From the NCBI RefSeq assembly GCF_017832355.1, contig NZ_JAFIBY010000001.1, forward strand, positions 1,550,001 to 1,614,000: 64,000 nucleotides of DNA, read 5' to 3'. The stretch comes from Serratia sp. PL17 (GTDB taxonomy: Bacteria > Pseudomonadota > Gammaproteobacteria > Enterobacterales > Enterobacteriaceae). This document shows, in pieces, positions 29,230 through 37,921 of this stretch. The first letter of the stretch is position 1. Every line of letters starts with the position of its first letter. The notes beneath the pieces are model-generated. The model searched no databases, was not told the origin of the DNA, and saw nothing but the letters and a program-made list of their open reading frames with translations. The position numbers and the translations under genes were made by a program.

Positions 29230-29249
29230 GGGCGCTGCGGCGCCCTTTT
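29230..29249 (+). terminator. Terminator of cstA
   Basis: GGGCGC-N4-GCGCCC (29230-29235, 29240-29245) followed by TTTTCTTT, between convergent cstA and fsaA. Confidence 0.85.
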
Positions 29250-29269
29250 CTTTGCTTATTTCACACGGC

Positions 29270-29935
29270 TCAGTTCAACAAGTTTGTTCCAAACGCACCC
29301 TGCCAGTCCTGCTCGAATTTCTCTACCGCCGCCTGCACCGCTGGGGCCGCAAGAAATTGCTCTGCCACGTCAACCGGTAACGTGATGGCCTGACAGCCCG
29401 CCAGCAAGCATTCCAGCGCCTGACGCGGCGTTTTAAAACTGGCTGCCAGCACCCGTGCATTCGGTGCATGCAGCGTTAACAGCTGTTGCAGCTCATGAAC
29501 CATCTCGATGCCGTCACTGCCCTGGGCATCCAGACGGTTAACATAAGGGGCAACATACTCGGCGCCAGCCAGTGCCGCTAACAACCCCTGACCTGCACCA
29601 TACACTGCCGTCCCTAGCGTGGGGATCGACATGGACGTCAGTTTTTTAATCGCTGCCAGCCCCTCTGCGGTCGCGGGTATTTTCACCACCAGCCCTGGGA
29701 CTCGCTGATGCAGCAATGCCGCTTCTGCCACCATACGCTCGGCATCGTTGGCCATCACTTGCGCAAACAACTTGCCGGTGCCGCCCAGGGCATCACGCAG
29801 CGCGGGCAACACTTCCCAAATGGGTTTGCCTTCTTTGGCAACAATGCTCGGATTGGTGGTGACACCATGCAATGGCAAGATGCGCGCCAGGCGTTTGACT
29901 GCATTTACATCAGCGGTATCGAGATAAAGCTCCAT
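29270..29935 (-). CDS. fsaA: Fructose-6-phosphate aldolase
   Basis: 221 residues. Class I aldolase of the transaldolase-like FSA family that interconverts fructose 6-phosphate with dihydroxyacetone and glyceraldehyde 3-phosphate. The Schiff-base lysine is Lys85 (VVKIPAT), at the same number as in E. coli FsaA, and TTNPS is at 27-30. A CAGGAG site precedes the ATG. Divergent from ybiY with a 146-base shared region that contains a perfect FNR box, so it may also respond to oxygen. FsaA versus FsaB cannot be fixed from sequence alone; the ybiYW neighbourhood favours FsaA. Confidence 0.94.
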   Translation of the reverse strand: MELYLDTADVNAVKRLARILPLHGVTTNPSIVAKEGKPIWEVLPALRDALGGTGKLFAQVMANDAERMVAEAALLHQRVPGLVVKIPATAEGLAAIKKLTSMSIPTLGTAVYGAGQGLLAALAGAEYVAPYVNRLDAQGSDGIEMVHELQQLLTLHAPNARVLAASFKTPRQALECLLAGCQAITLPVDVAEQFLAAPAVQAAVEKFEQDWQGAFGTNLLN

Positions 29936-30005
29936 TACGGACTCCTGAATCTTCTGTGGGCGAATTCAAACTCTCATCATAGTAGGACATACAATGCGTT
30001 CATGT

Positions 30006-30019
30006 TTGATCGAAATCAA
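30006..30019. promoter_or_regulatory. FNR box between fsaA and ybiY
   Basis: TTGATCGAAATCAA is a perfect TTGAT-N4-ATCAA FNR site. Its centre (30012.5) is 41.5 bases before a plausible transcription start near 30054, and a -10-like TTTAAT lies at 30042-30047. This is class II activator geometry toward ybiY. Confidence 0.8.
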
Positions 30020-30081
30020 ATCAACCTTCATTCGAAACAACTTTAATGAAATAAGAAAAGCAACCGAATGACAGGTGACTC

Positions 30082-30981
30082 GTGATATTCAATCTGCAAC
30101 GCTATTCCACCCACGATGGCCCAGGTATTCGCAGCGTAGTCTTTCTCAAGGGCTGCTCGCTGAGTTGCCGCTGGTGCCAAAACCCGGAAAGCCGTGCACG
30201 ACAGGCCGATCTGTTGTTCGACCCACGCCTGTGCCTGAGCGGATGCATGTTGTGCCGTGACGCGAACCCGCAGGCAATCCAGCGAGTAAACGACGATCTG
30301 GTAATCCAACGCGAACGACTCAATCACGAAGATTATGCCGCATTGGCCGCCCATTGCCCAACCGGCGCGCTCAGCCTGTGCGGAAGCGCGATAAATATCG
30401 ACGAGATCATGGCCGACGTGTTGCGCGACAGCCCCTTTTATCTGCGGACAGGTGGCGGCCTGACGCTGTCCGGTGGGGAACCCTTTATGCAACCGACAGT
30501 CGCGGCCGAACTGCTGCGCCGTGGACGCGAAGCCGGTATTCATACCGCCGTGGAGTCCTGCTTGCACACCCCTTGGTCGTACATCGCCCCCTCGCTCCCC
30601 TGGCTTGACCTGATGCTGGCGGATTTGAAACACGTCGATGAACGGCGCTTTAAACAATGGACTGGCGGATCCGCCAAACGGGTGATGGACAATTTTTGTC
30701 GACTGGCTGAGCACGGCACCCAAACTGTCGTGCGCGTACCGCTGATCCCGGCGTTTAACGCCGATCGCCACTCTGTCCGTGCAATTGTCGATTTCGCCGC
30801 CGATGAAGCCGGCGTCAAAGAGATTCATTTTTTGCCGTACCACACACTGGGCATCAACAAATATCACCTGCTCGGCGAACCCTATCATGCCGCCCGAACC
30901 CCACTGGATGACCCCGAACTGCTGGCCTATGCCGAGCAGTACGCCGAAACCAAAGGGCTGACTGCTATTTTGCGAGGATAA
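30082..30981 (+). CDS. ybiY: Glycyl-radical enzyme activase YbiY
   Basis: 299 residues (E. coli ~308). Radical-SAM protein that installs the glycyl radical on its partner. The CxxxCxxC cluster is at Cys25, Cys29 and Cys32 (CSLSCRWC), the SGGEP motif near 133-137, and a second Cys-rich insert (CLSGCMLC, 51-58, and CPTGALSLC near 90) that would bind extra iron-sulfur clusters. GTG start. It is followed after four bases by ybiW, the enzyme it should activate. An FNR box upstream suits an oxygen-sensitive pair. Confidence 0.94.
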   Translation: MIFNLQRYSTHDGPGIRSVVFLKGCSLSCRWCQNPESRARQADLLFDPRLCLSGCMLCRDANPQAIQRVNDDLVIQRERLNHEDYAALAAHCPTGALSLCGSAINIDEIMADVLRDSPFYLRTGGGLTLSGGEPFMQPTVAAELLRRGREAGIHTAVESCLHTPWSYIAPSLPWLDLMLADLKHVDERRFKQWTGGSAKRVMDNFCRLAEHGTQTVVRVPLIPAFNADRHSVRAIVDFAADEAGVKEIHFLPYHTLGINKYHLLGEPYHAARTPLDDPELLAYAEQYAETKGLTAILRG

Positions 30982-30985
30982 CATC

Positions 30986-33418
30986 ATGACCACTCTGGAC
31001 TTGACCACCCTGACCGAACGCACCCTGGCCCACAAGAACGCGCTGATACATATCGTTAAACCGCCTGTTTGCACCGAACGCGCACAGCACTACACCGAAG
31101 CCTATCAACAACACCTGGATAAACCCTTGCCGGTGCGTCGGGCGCTGGCACTCGCTAACCACCTGGCCAAACGTACCCTGCGCATTGACAATGATGAGCT
31201 GATTATCGGCAACCAGGCCAGCAAATTGCGCGCCGCGCCGATCTTCCCGGAATATACCGTCAGTTGGATCGAAGACGAGATTGACCAGTTAGCCGATCGC
31301 CCCGGCGCCGGTTTTTCCGTTAGTGAGGAGGACAAGGCTGTACTGCACCAAATTTGCCCATGGTGGCGGAGCCAGACGGTACAGGACCGCTGCTATGGCA
31401 TGTTTACCGATGAGCAAAAAGCCTTGTTGGCCACAGGCATCATCAAAGCCGAAGGCAATATGACCTCGGGAGATGCCCACCTGGCGGTGAATTTCCCATT
31501 GCTGTTAGAGAAAGGCCTCGACGGGTTGCGTGACAAGGTAGACGAGCGCCGCAGCCGAATTGACCTCACCGACTGGCATGAGTTACAGCAGGAACAATTC
31601 CTGAAGGCTATCGACCTGACCCTGACGGCACTGAGCGCCCACATCCTGCGCTTTGCCGAACTGGCCCGCAGTATGGCACAGGCAGAAAGCCGTCACTGGC
31701 GGCAGGAAGAGCTACTGACCATCGCAGAAAACTGCGAGCTGATCGCCCACCGACCACCGCAGACTTTCTGGCAGGCCCTGCAGTTGTGCTACTTCATTCA
31801 GTTAACGCTACAAATTGAATCCAACGGCCATTCGGTGTCCTTTGGCCGTCTCGACCAATATCTGTACCCTTGGTATCGCCGCGATGTCGAGTTGGAGCAG
31901 ACTCTGCCGCGTGAGCGTGCCATTGAAATGCTGCACAGCTGCTGGCTGAAACTGCTGGAGATCAACAAGATCCGTTCTGGCACCCACTCCAAAGCCTCGG
32001 CAGGCAGCCCGCTGTATCAAAACGTCACCATCGGAGGGCAACAACTTATCGACGGTAAACCCTGTGATGCCGTCAATCCTTTGTCTTACACCATCCTGGA
32101 ATCCTGCGGTCGCCTGCGCTCGACCCAGCCGAACCTCAGTGTGCGTTACCACGCGGGAATGAGCAGTGATTTTCTCGATGCTTGCGTGCAGGTGATTCGT
32201 TGTGGTTTTGGCATGCCGGCGTTCAACAACGATGAAATTGTTATTCCCGAATTTATCAAGTTGGGTGTAGAACCGCAGGATGCCTATGACTATGCGGCGA
32301 TAGGCTGTATCGAAACTGCCGTTGGCGGCAAATGGGGTTACCGCTGTACCGGCATGAGTTTTATTAACTTCGCACGCGTGTTACTGGCAGCGTTGGAACA
32401 GGGGCGCGACGCCACCTCTGGCAAGGTTTTCCTGCCGCAGACGCTTGCGCTGTCGCAGGGTAACTTCACCCATTTCGATCAGGTGTTGGGGGCCTGGGAC
32501 GAGCAAATTCGTTACTACACCCGTAAATCGATTGAAATTGAGTGCGTGGTCGATAGCGTATTGGAAGAGAACGCACACGATATTCTCTGTTCGGCACTGG
32601 TGGATGACTGCATCGAACGGGGCAAAAGCATCAAGCAAGGCGGTGCAAAATACGATTGGGTTTCAGGTTTGCAAGTCGGCATCGCTAACCTGGGCAATAG
32701 CCTGGCGGCGGTTCGCAAGCTGGTGTTCGAACAGGGCGTGATCGGCCAACAGCAGTTAGCGACGGCGCTAGAGAATGATTTCGACGGATTGAGTGGCGAA
32801 CAGCTACGCCAGCGGCTGCTCAACGCCGCGCCAAAATATGGTAATGACGTGGATGAGGTTGACCAACTGTTGGTGCGCGCCTATCAGACTTACATTGATG
32901 AATTGAAGCAATACCACAACACCCGTTTTGGTCGTGGCCCGATTGGCGGCACCTACTACGCCGGAACGTCATCCATTTCGGCCAATGTGCCGTTTGGCGC
33001 AGCGACGCTGGCAACACCGGACGGACGCAAGGCACATACGCCGCTGGCGGAAGGTGCCAGCCCTGCCTCCGGCACCGATTATCTTGGCCCAACCGCCGTG
33101 TTCAATTCACTGTCCAAATTACCCACCGCGTCGATCCTTGGTGGCGTACTGCTGAACCAGAAACTCAACCCCGCGACATTGGAAAATCCACGCGATCGCG
33201 AAAAGTTGATGTTGATGCTGCGCACCTTCTTTGAGACATACCGAGGTTGGCACGTTCAGTACAACATCGTGTCGCGGGAAACTTTGCTTGAAGCGAAGCA
33301 ACATCCTGACCAGTATCGTGATTTAGTGGTCCGCGTTGCTGGATATTCCGCTTTCTTTACCGCATTATCCCCTGACGCGCAGGATGATATTATTGCGCGA
33401 ACAGAACATACTATTTAA
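30986..33418 (+). CDS. ybiW: Glycyl-radical enzyme YbiW (PFL-like)
   Basis: 810 residues. Pyruvate-formate-lyase family protein. Catalytic Cys441 sits in AIGCIETA and the glycyl-radical residue is Gly786 in VRVAGYSAFF near the C-terminus. The GCIE form is closer to the diol/glycerol dehydratase branch than to PFL itself; the physiological substrate of YbiW is not established. Co-transcribed with ybiY. yciT follows 48 bases later. Confidence 0.93.
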   Translation: MTTLDLTTLTERTLAHKNALIHIVKPPVCTERAQHYTEAYQQHLDKPLPVRRALALANHLAKRTLRIDNDELIIGNQASKLRAAPIFPEYTVSWIEDEIDQLADRPGAGFSVSEEDKAVLHQICPWWRSQTVQDRCYGMFTDEQKALLATGIIKAEGNMTSGDAHLAVNFPLLLEKGLDGLRDKVDERRSRIDLTDWHELQQEQFLKAIDLTLTALSAHILRFAELARSMAQAESRHWRQEELLTIAENCELIAHRPPQTFWQALQLCYFIQLTLQIESNGHSVSFGRLDQYLYPWYRRDVELEQTLPRERAIEMLHSCWLKLLEINKIRSGTHSKASAGSPLYQNVTIGGQQLIDGKPCDAVNPLSYTILESCGRLRSTQPNLSVRYHAGMSSDFLDACVQVIRCGFGMPAFNNDEIVIPEFIKLGVEPQDAYDYAAIGCIETAVGGKWGYRCTGMSFINFARVLLAALEQGRDATSGKVFLPQTLALSQGNFTHFDQVLGAWDEQIRYYTRKSIEIECVVDSVLEENAHDILCSALVDDCIERGKSIKQGGAKYDWVSGLQVGIANLGNSLAAVRKLVFEQGVIGQQQLATALENDFDGLSGEQLRQRLLNAAPKYGNDVDEVDQLLVRAYQTYIDELKQYHNTRFGRGPIGGTYYAGTSSISANVPFGAATLATPDGRKAHTPLAEGASPASGTDYLGPTAVFNSLSKLPTASILGGVLLNQKLNPATLENPRDREKLMLMLRTFFETYRGWHVQYNIVSRETLLEAKQHPDQYRDLVVRVAGYSAFFTALSPDAQDDIIARTEHTI

Positions 33419-33466
33419 ACAATAAATATTAGCGGCTGCACATTGGTGGCCGCACATCAGGTTGAT

Positions 33467-34213
33467 ATGAATTCAAGACAACAGACAATATTGCAATTGG
33501 TTAACGATCGCCGGCGCATCAGCGTCAGCGATTTGGCCGCTGCCACCCAGGTTTCAGAAGTGACGATACGTCAGGATCTGAATTTGCTGGAAAAACGCAG
33601 CTATTTGAAGCGGGTACATGGTTCCGCATTGGCATTGGAAAGCGACGACGTCGACGCGCGGATGATGTCCAACTTTACGCTCAAACAGAAGTTGGCGCAG
33701 TATGCTGCTTCGCTGGTGAATGACGATGAAACCATCTTTATCGAAAGCGGCAGTACCAACGCATTGTTGGCTCGCTATATCGCCGAGCGTAAACGCATCA
33801 CGCTGATCACCGTCAGTCATTATATCGCCAATCTGCTGAAAGAAACCGACTGCGAAGTGATCGTGCTGGGTGGTTTATATCAGAAAAAAAGCGAAACCGT
33901 CGTCGGTCCGTTGACCCGTCAGTGCATTCAACAAGTTCATTTCAGTAAAGCGTTTATTGGCATAGACGGTTACCACGCAGAGACCGGGTTTACTGGGCGC
34001 GATATGATGCGTGCCGATGTGGTCAACGCGGTGTTGGCTAAAGGTGTCGAGAATATTGTTCTGACGGACTCCTCCAAGTTTGGTCAAATCCAGCCCAACC
34101 CATTAGCACAACAGGGTGAGGTTCATCGGGTGATCACCGACTCACGGTTGGCGTTGGAGTATCAGCATCAGTTGAAACGTCAGGGAATACGCTTGGATAT
34201 GGTGAACGATTAG
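33467..34213 (+). CDS. yciT: DeoR-family transcriptional regulator YciT
   Basis: 248 residues, length as E. coli YciT (249). N-terminal DeoR helix-turn-helix (about 1-58, [12 protein letters not shown]...[17 protein letters not shown]) and C-terminal sugar-phosphate-sensing domain with [17 protein letters not shown] and IGIDG motifs. The chosen ATG gives the E. coli N-terminus; an in-frame start eight codons earlier is less likely. It lies on the same strand right behind ybiW and in front of convergent araD, so it could regulate this cluster. Confidence 0.92.
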   Translation: MNSRQQTILQLVNDRRRISVSDLAAATQVSEVTIRQDLNLLEKRSYLKRVHGSALALESDDVDARMMSNFTLKQKLAQYAASLVNDDETIFIESGSTNALLARYIAERKRITLITVSHYIANLLKETDCEVIVLGGLYQKKSETVVGPLTRQCIQQVHFSKAFIGIDGYHAETGFTGRDMMRADVVNAVLAKGVENIVLTDSSKFGQIQPNPLAQQGEVHRVITDSRLALEYQHQLKRQGIRLDMVND

Positions 34214-34261
34214 CCGTTCAAACAGACAGTGAGGGCCGCCCGTTCGCTGCCCTCCTCAATG

Positions 34262-34957
34262 TTACTGACCGTAGTAGGCATTTTTGCCGTGCTTGCGCAG
34301 GTAATGCTTGTCCAGCAGAGTTTGCTGCATGTTCCCCAGCCCCGGCATCAGCTGGCGTGAGAAAATCCCCATATAGGCAATCTCTTCAAGCACCACCGCG
34401 TTATGCACCGCATTCTCCGCATCTCTTCCCCAGGTAAAGGGGCCATGCGAATGAACCAGCACCGCCGGGACCTTAGCCGGATCCAACTGACGGTCGCCAA
34501 AGGTTTCGACAATCACCCTGCCAGTCTCCCACTCATACCGACCGTTAATCTCTGCATCCCGCATCTGTCGGGTACAGGGAATGTCACCGTAAAAATAATC
34601 CGCATGTGTGGTGCCCCAGGCGGGAATATCCAGGCCTGCCTGCGCCCAAATGGTCGCATGACGCGAATGGGTGTGGACAATCCCACCCGCTGACCCAAAC
34701 TCAAGATAAAGCACGCGGTGTGTATCGCTATCTGAGGACGGTTTTTTTCCTCCCTCAACTACTTTCCCCGTTTCCAACTCTACCACCACCATGTCGTCAC
34801 GGGTCATCGCCGCATATTCCACTCCCGAGGGTTTGATCACCATCAGACCCTCCCGGCGATCGACAGCGCTGACATTACCCCAGGTGAACGTCACCAGGTG
34901 ATGGCGCGGCAGTGCCAGGTTGGCTTCGAATACGTGCTGTTTGAGCTCGTTAAGCAT
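34262..34957 (-). CDS. araD: L-ribulose-5-phosphate 4-epimerase (lone AraD)
   Basis: 231 residues, same as E. coli AraD. Class II aldolase fold; zinc ligands His95 and His97 (IVHTHSRH) and a third near 171 (VLVHSHG). It interconverts L-ribulose 5-phosphate and D-xylulose 5-phosphate. Closest by eye to AraD rather than UlaF/SgbE (EWETG and MGIFSRQL stretches). No araA, araB or araC is nearby, so either an arabinose locus is elsewhere or this copy serves another pathway. Convergent with yciT. AGAAAG precedes the ATG. Confidence 0.9.
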   Translation of the reverse strand: MLNELKQHVFEANLALPRHHLVTFTWGNVSAVDRREGLMVIKPSGVEYAAMTRDDMVVVELETGKVVEGGKKPSSDSDTHRVLYLEFGSAGGIVHTHSRHATIWAQAGLDIPAWGTTHADYFYGDIPCTRQMRDAEINGRYEWETGRVIVETFGDRQLDPAKVPAVLVHSHGPFTWGRDAENAVHNAVVLEEIAYMGIFSRQLMPGLGNMQQTLLDKHYLRKHGKNAYYGQ

Positions 34958-35321
34958 TTATCTTTCTCAATTAGGCGTGTTGAGCCTATTGTCAGCAGCC
35001 CGGCCCCAGGGAGGTATGGTGCAAATCGCTAAAGACCACGCAGGCTTCTGCTGGAAACGAATATTTGCGAGAGAAAGGGTGAATCGCCTGTACATAACAG
35101 GAGAACGGACTTTAAGACTATTTACCTGTTTATTGCTTACCAGATGCTTATAGTGAATATGGGCAGAGGTTGTACACTTGGCCTTTTAATTATTCTGCCT
35201 TTAACAAAAAATGCCATTTTTTATATCGATACTCTATGGGAGCCAATAGCAGGCCGAATTCGGGGTTCATGCCTATACTTAAGAGGCACTCCCATATAGC
35301 CAATGCTAAGGAGAAGTCATT
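34958..35321. other. araD-osmB divergent region
   Basis: 364 bases without a convincing gene. It holds the araD promoter on the left and the osmB promoter on the right. No clear AraC, CRP or other named site was seen on the araD side. Confidence 0.5.
35273..35279 (+). promoter_or_regulatory. Probable sigma-S type -10 of osmB
   Basis: TGCCTATACTT contains CTATACT, the extended -10 preferred by RpoS, 42 bases before the osmB ATG. osmB is a known stationary-phase and osmotic-stress gene. Confidence 0.6.
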
Positions 35322-35540
35322 ATGATGATTATCAATAAACGTTTCGCCACCGCCGCTTTGGCGCTTACGCTAGCGTTTTCACTCAGCGCTTGTTCCAACA
35401 TGTCCAAACGTGACCGCAACACCGCTATTGGTGCTGGCGCGGGGGCAGTAGGCGGTGCAGTGTTGACCGATGGTAGCGCACTGGGTACGCTCGGCGGGGC
35501 CGCCGTTGGGGGGATCATTGGTCATCAGGTGGGCAAATAA
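35322..35540 (+). CDS. osmB: Osmotically inducible lipoprotein OsmB
   Basis: 72 residues. Signal peptide with lipobox LSAC (Cys24), then a glycine-zipper region (GAGAGAVGGAVL, AAVGGIIGHQVG) typical of OsmB. Outer-membrane lipoprotein induced by osmotic stress. AAGGAGA sits 8 bases before the ATG; either of the two adjacent ATGs could be used. Confidence 0.96.
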   Translation: MMIINKRFATAALALTLAFSLSACSNMSKRDRNTAIGAGAGAVGGAVLTDGSALGTLGGAAVGGIIGHQVGK

Positions 35541-35698
35541 TCTGACTGACCGTTCTACAGATACCTCTGCCGACAGGCTGGCAAAAGCATTTTTGCTTTG
35601 ACGTATTAGCCATAATAAAGATTATTTCAGGTCTGTTTTACCTTCATTCGATGGCATATTACCATCAGCGGGCTCAGGCCCGGCAGCAGTACCCTTAA

Positions 35699-35729
35699 GC
35701 CATGCCGCAGTATGGTATCGCGGCATGGC
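35699..35729. repeat. Long perfect inverted repeat between osmB and yciH
   Basis: GCCATGCCGC-N11-GCGGCATGGC, a 10-bp stem with an 11-base loop, 17 bases from the yciH stop. No T run follows on either strand, so it is either a weak terminator for the convergent genes or a REP-like palindrome. Confidence 0.5.
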
Positions 35730-35745
35730 CGTTCGCCAGATGCAG

Positions 35746-36072
35746 TTAACCGCCTGCCAGCTTGACCTTCATTCCTTTCCCTTCCAGCAGCTGTTTAAGC
35801 AAATCGCGCTTATCGCCTTGGATTTCAATGACGCCATCCTTAACTGACCCGCCGCAACCGCACTTCTTCTTCAACTCGGCGGCTAATTTATCCAAGGCTA
35901 CATCGTCCAAATCCACACCCGAGATAAGACACACACCCTTACCTTTTCGCCCGCTGGTCTGGCGTTGAATACGCACAATACCGTCGCCCTTTTCGCGCTG
36001 CGGTTTACTCTCTTCCTGCTTGATGCGCCCAGTATCGGTGGAATAGACCAGCCGGCTGTTATCATCACTCAT
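35746..36072 (-). CDS. yciH: YciH, SUI1/eIF1-like translation factor
   Basis: 108 residues. The SUI1 fold is clear in the second half (KGKGVCLISGVDL, LKKKCGCGGSVKDGVIEIQGD). YciH is the bacterial relative of eukaryotic initiation factor 1; in E. coli it affects fidelity of start selection and translation under stress. Directly downstream of pyrF (10-base gap), as in E. coli. Confidence 0.95.
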   Translation of the reverse strand: MSDDNSRLVYSTDTGRIKQEESKPQREKGDGIVRIQRQTSGRKGKGVCLISGVDLDDVALDKLAAELKKKCGCGGSVKDGVIEIQGDKRDLLKQLLEGKGMKVKLAGG

Positions 36073-36082
36073 GGTCTTTTCC

Positions 36083-36811
36083 TCAAACCAGTGAGGCGCG
36101 AATGGCGCTCAATGTGGCGGCAGGATCGGCTGATTGGGTGATCGGACGCCCAATAACCATATAATCGACACCAGCCGCCAGCGCCTGTACAGGGGTCATG
36201 ATACGACGTTGATCGCCCGCGGCACTGCCCTCCGGGCGAATGCCTGGCGTTACCAATTGGAACTGTTGACCACACGCCGCTTTCAGGCGCTCAGCCTCAT
36301 GTGCCGAACACACTACGCCGTCCAATCCACAATCACGGGTCAGACGTGCAAGCCGTTCCGCGTGCTCAGCGGGTGAAAGATCGATACCGATAGCCTGCAG
36401 ATCTTCTGCTTCCATGCTGGTAAGTACAGTAACCGCAATCAACAACGGTGCCTGGGCACCGTAAGGCAGCAACGCTTCTTTCGCGGCTGTCATCATACGT
36501 GCACCGCCGCTGGCGTGGACATTCACCATCCAGACACCCAGCTCGGCAGCTGCGGCTACGGCATGGGCTGTGGTATTCGGAATATCGTGGAATTTCAAAT
36601 CCAGGAATACCTCGAATCCGCGGTAGTGCAACTCGCGTACGACTTGTGGCCCAAACAGGGTGAACATTTCCTTGCCCACTTTTAACCGGCAGTCTCGTGG
36701 ATCGATGCGATCAGCAAATGCCAGCGCAGCACCAATATCTGCGTAGTCCAGCGCCACGATAATCGGAGATGATTTTAAGTCATTGTTATTAATGTTATTT
36801 TCAGACTTCAT
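36083..36811 (-). CDS. pyrF: Orotidine 5'-phosphate decarboxylase
   Basis: 242 residues. Last step of UMP synthesis, OMP to UMP. The catalytic motif [10 protein letters not shown] carries the Asp-Lys-Asp network, and [11 protein letters not shown] is the phosphate-binding end. I chose the ATG giving MKSENNINN with GGTAGAAG upstream, as E. coli PyrF begins with a similarly variable N-terminus; an in-frame start 16 codons earlier has no support. Confidence 0.96.
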   Translation of the reverse strand: MKSENNINNNDLKSSPIIVALDYADIGAALAFADRIDPRDCRLKVGKEMFTLFGPQVVRELHYRGFEVFLDLKFHDIPNTTAHAVAAAAELGVWMVNVHASGGARMMTAAKEALLPYGAQAPLLIAVTVLTSMEAEDLQAIGIDLSPAEHAERLARLTRDCGLDGVVCSAHEAERLKAACGQQFQLVTPGIRPEGSAAGDQRRIMTPVQALAAGVDYMVIGRPITQSADPAATLSAIRASLV

Positions 36812-37138
36812 TTCTTCTACCTTCTGTAAAATGGACGTAAATAGGCAACAACCTACCAAACTGACGCCGCATTCTACATGTCAGTCGACAGAAATCCCAG
36901 CCACAGCGCGCCCTGCCGTTAAGTAATGTTAGTCGTTGATACGTCATCAAGCGTCAATATCACCCCGACGTCCTTAACCCAGCTGATGTAAACCGCCGTA
37001 AAGATGCGTAAATTGTCATTCATATAATTTGAACAAGATGCTCAGCATTATCAGATTTTAAATCCAATCAGATGCTTTATTATTCAACACATCGGAAGCG
37101 AACGCCTTCCAACCTAATTAAACAGACTGGAGTCTCTT
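36812..37138. other. pyrF upstream region
   Basis: 327 bases between divergent pyrF and the DUF1471 gene. AT-rich, no gene seen. Promoters for both flanking genes should lie here; no specific site is clear. Confidence 0.45.
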
Positions 37139-37399
37139 ATGAAAAGCATCAAATATTTTGCAGCAGCCGCAGTTGTCGCTATGACCTCTTTTGCCACTCT
37201 GGCCGCTGAGCCGGTGGATATGCAACAGGCAACCAGCCTGACCGCTTCCGGTGTTGTCTCTGCCGGTCATGCTACGACGCTGAGCAGCCTGGAAGCCAAG
37301 TTGGCCGCTAAAGCCGATGCGCAAGGTGCAAGCAGCTATCGCATCATTTCTGCCGGCGGTAATAACATGCTGAGTGGCACTGCGGTTATCTATAAATAA
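37139..37399 (+). CDS. Secreted DUF1471 (BhsA/McbA-type) small protein
   Basis: 86 residues. Signal peptide (MKSIKYFAAAAVVAMTSFATLA, cut about 22) followed by a YdgH/BhsA/McbA-like domain (SAGHATTLSSLEAKLAAKADAQGASSYRI, ending LSGTAVIYK). Family members are periplasmic stress or biofilm proteins. GACTGGAGTCTCTT precedes the ATG. Placement between pyrF and a ribbon-helix-helix gene is species-specific. Several paralogs are usual, so no symbol is given. Confidence 0.9.
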   Translation: MKSIKYFAAAAVVAMTSFATLAAEPVDMQQATSLTASGVVSAGHATTLSSLEAKLAAKADAQGASSYRIISAGGNNMLSGTAVIYK

Positions 37400-37414
37400 G
37401 CACTTCAGTATAGG

Positions 37415-37430
37415 GCCCGGTCTACCGGGC
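37415..37430 (+). terminator. Possible terminator after the DUF1471 gene
   Basis: GCCCGG-N4-CCGGGC hairpin 16 bases past the stop. No strong T run; weak. Confidence 0.4.
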
Positions 37431-37569
37431 TCTACCGCTTTATCCCTTCAATATCGCGCGTTATTTCCCCTCCTCCGTGTTACAGAAATATTAAATTTTT
37501 ATTACACACTAGACACTCACTCATGACTGGCTTAGCTTGAAGGCAATCTTCCCGCATAAAGGCTTCAAA

Positions 37570-37866
37570 ATGAGCGAGATATCTACACTAACGATTAAAA
37601 TCCCTCTGGAACTCAAAGAAAAAATTCGTGCCATTGCCGCCGATAACCAACTTTCTTTGAGCGCTGAGGTTTGTCAACGCCTTGAACACAGCTTCGACTT
37701 ACCGGCTAAAGCAGAAAAAGCCGCTAAGAAATCGCCGGAGTTACACCATGGCGAAATCGATAATCAGGGGATTGAAGAGGAAATCGAACAACCTTTGAAC
37801 CAGAAAGAATTGAAAAAACTGCGTCAGTTACTGAAAGGTGGCGTGAAAGCCAGCAAGAAAAAATAA
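37570..37866 (+). CDS. Arc-like ribbon-helix-helix protein
   Basis: 98 residues. The N-terminus (STLTIKIPLELKEKIRAIAADNQLSLSAEVCQRLEHSF) is a typical Arc/MetJ-type ribbon-helix-helix DNA-binding domain. The rest is highly charged: an acidic stretch (EEEIEQP) and a lysine-rich tail (KASKKK). AAAGG precedes the ATG by seven bases; a start 11 codons earlier is less likely. No adjacent toxin gene is seen. Target DNA unknown. Ends at a shared terminator with lapB. Confidence 0.8.
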   Translation: MSEISTLTIKIPLELKEKIRAIAADNQLSLSAEVCQRLEHSFDLPAKAEKAAKKSPELHHGEIDNQGIEEEIEQPLNQKELKKLRQLLKGGVKASKKK

Positions 37867-37887
37867 AGCTGCACCAGCACAATAAAA

Positions 37888-37914
37888 AACGGGGCTAAAT
37901 AGCCCCGTTTTTTA
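37888..37914. terminator. Bidirectional terminator, RHH gene and lapB
   Basis: Nine-base-pair stem AACGGGGCT/AGCCCCGTT, loop AAAT, A run on the left and T run on the right, between convergent genes. Confidence 0.92.
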
Positions 37915-37921
37915 TTGTGCA

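Noticed and set aside
30043-31074. 343-codon minus-strand frame
   Set aside because: It lies antisense to ybiY and the start of ybiW, whose family motifs are unmistakable; it is a reading-frame shadow.
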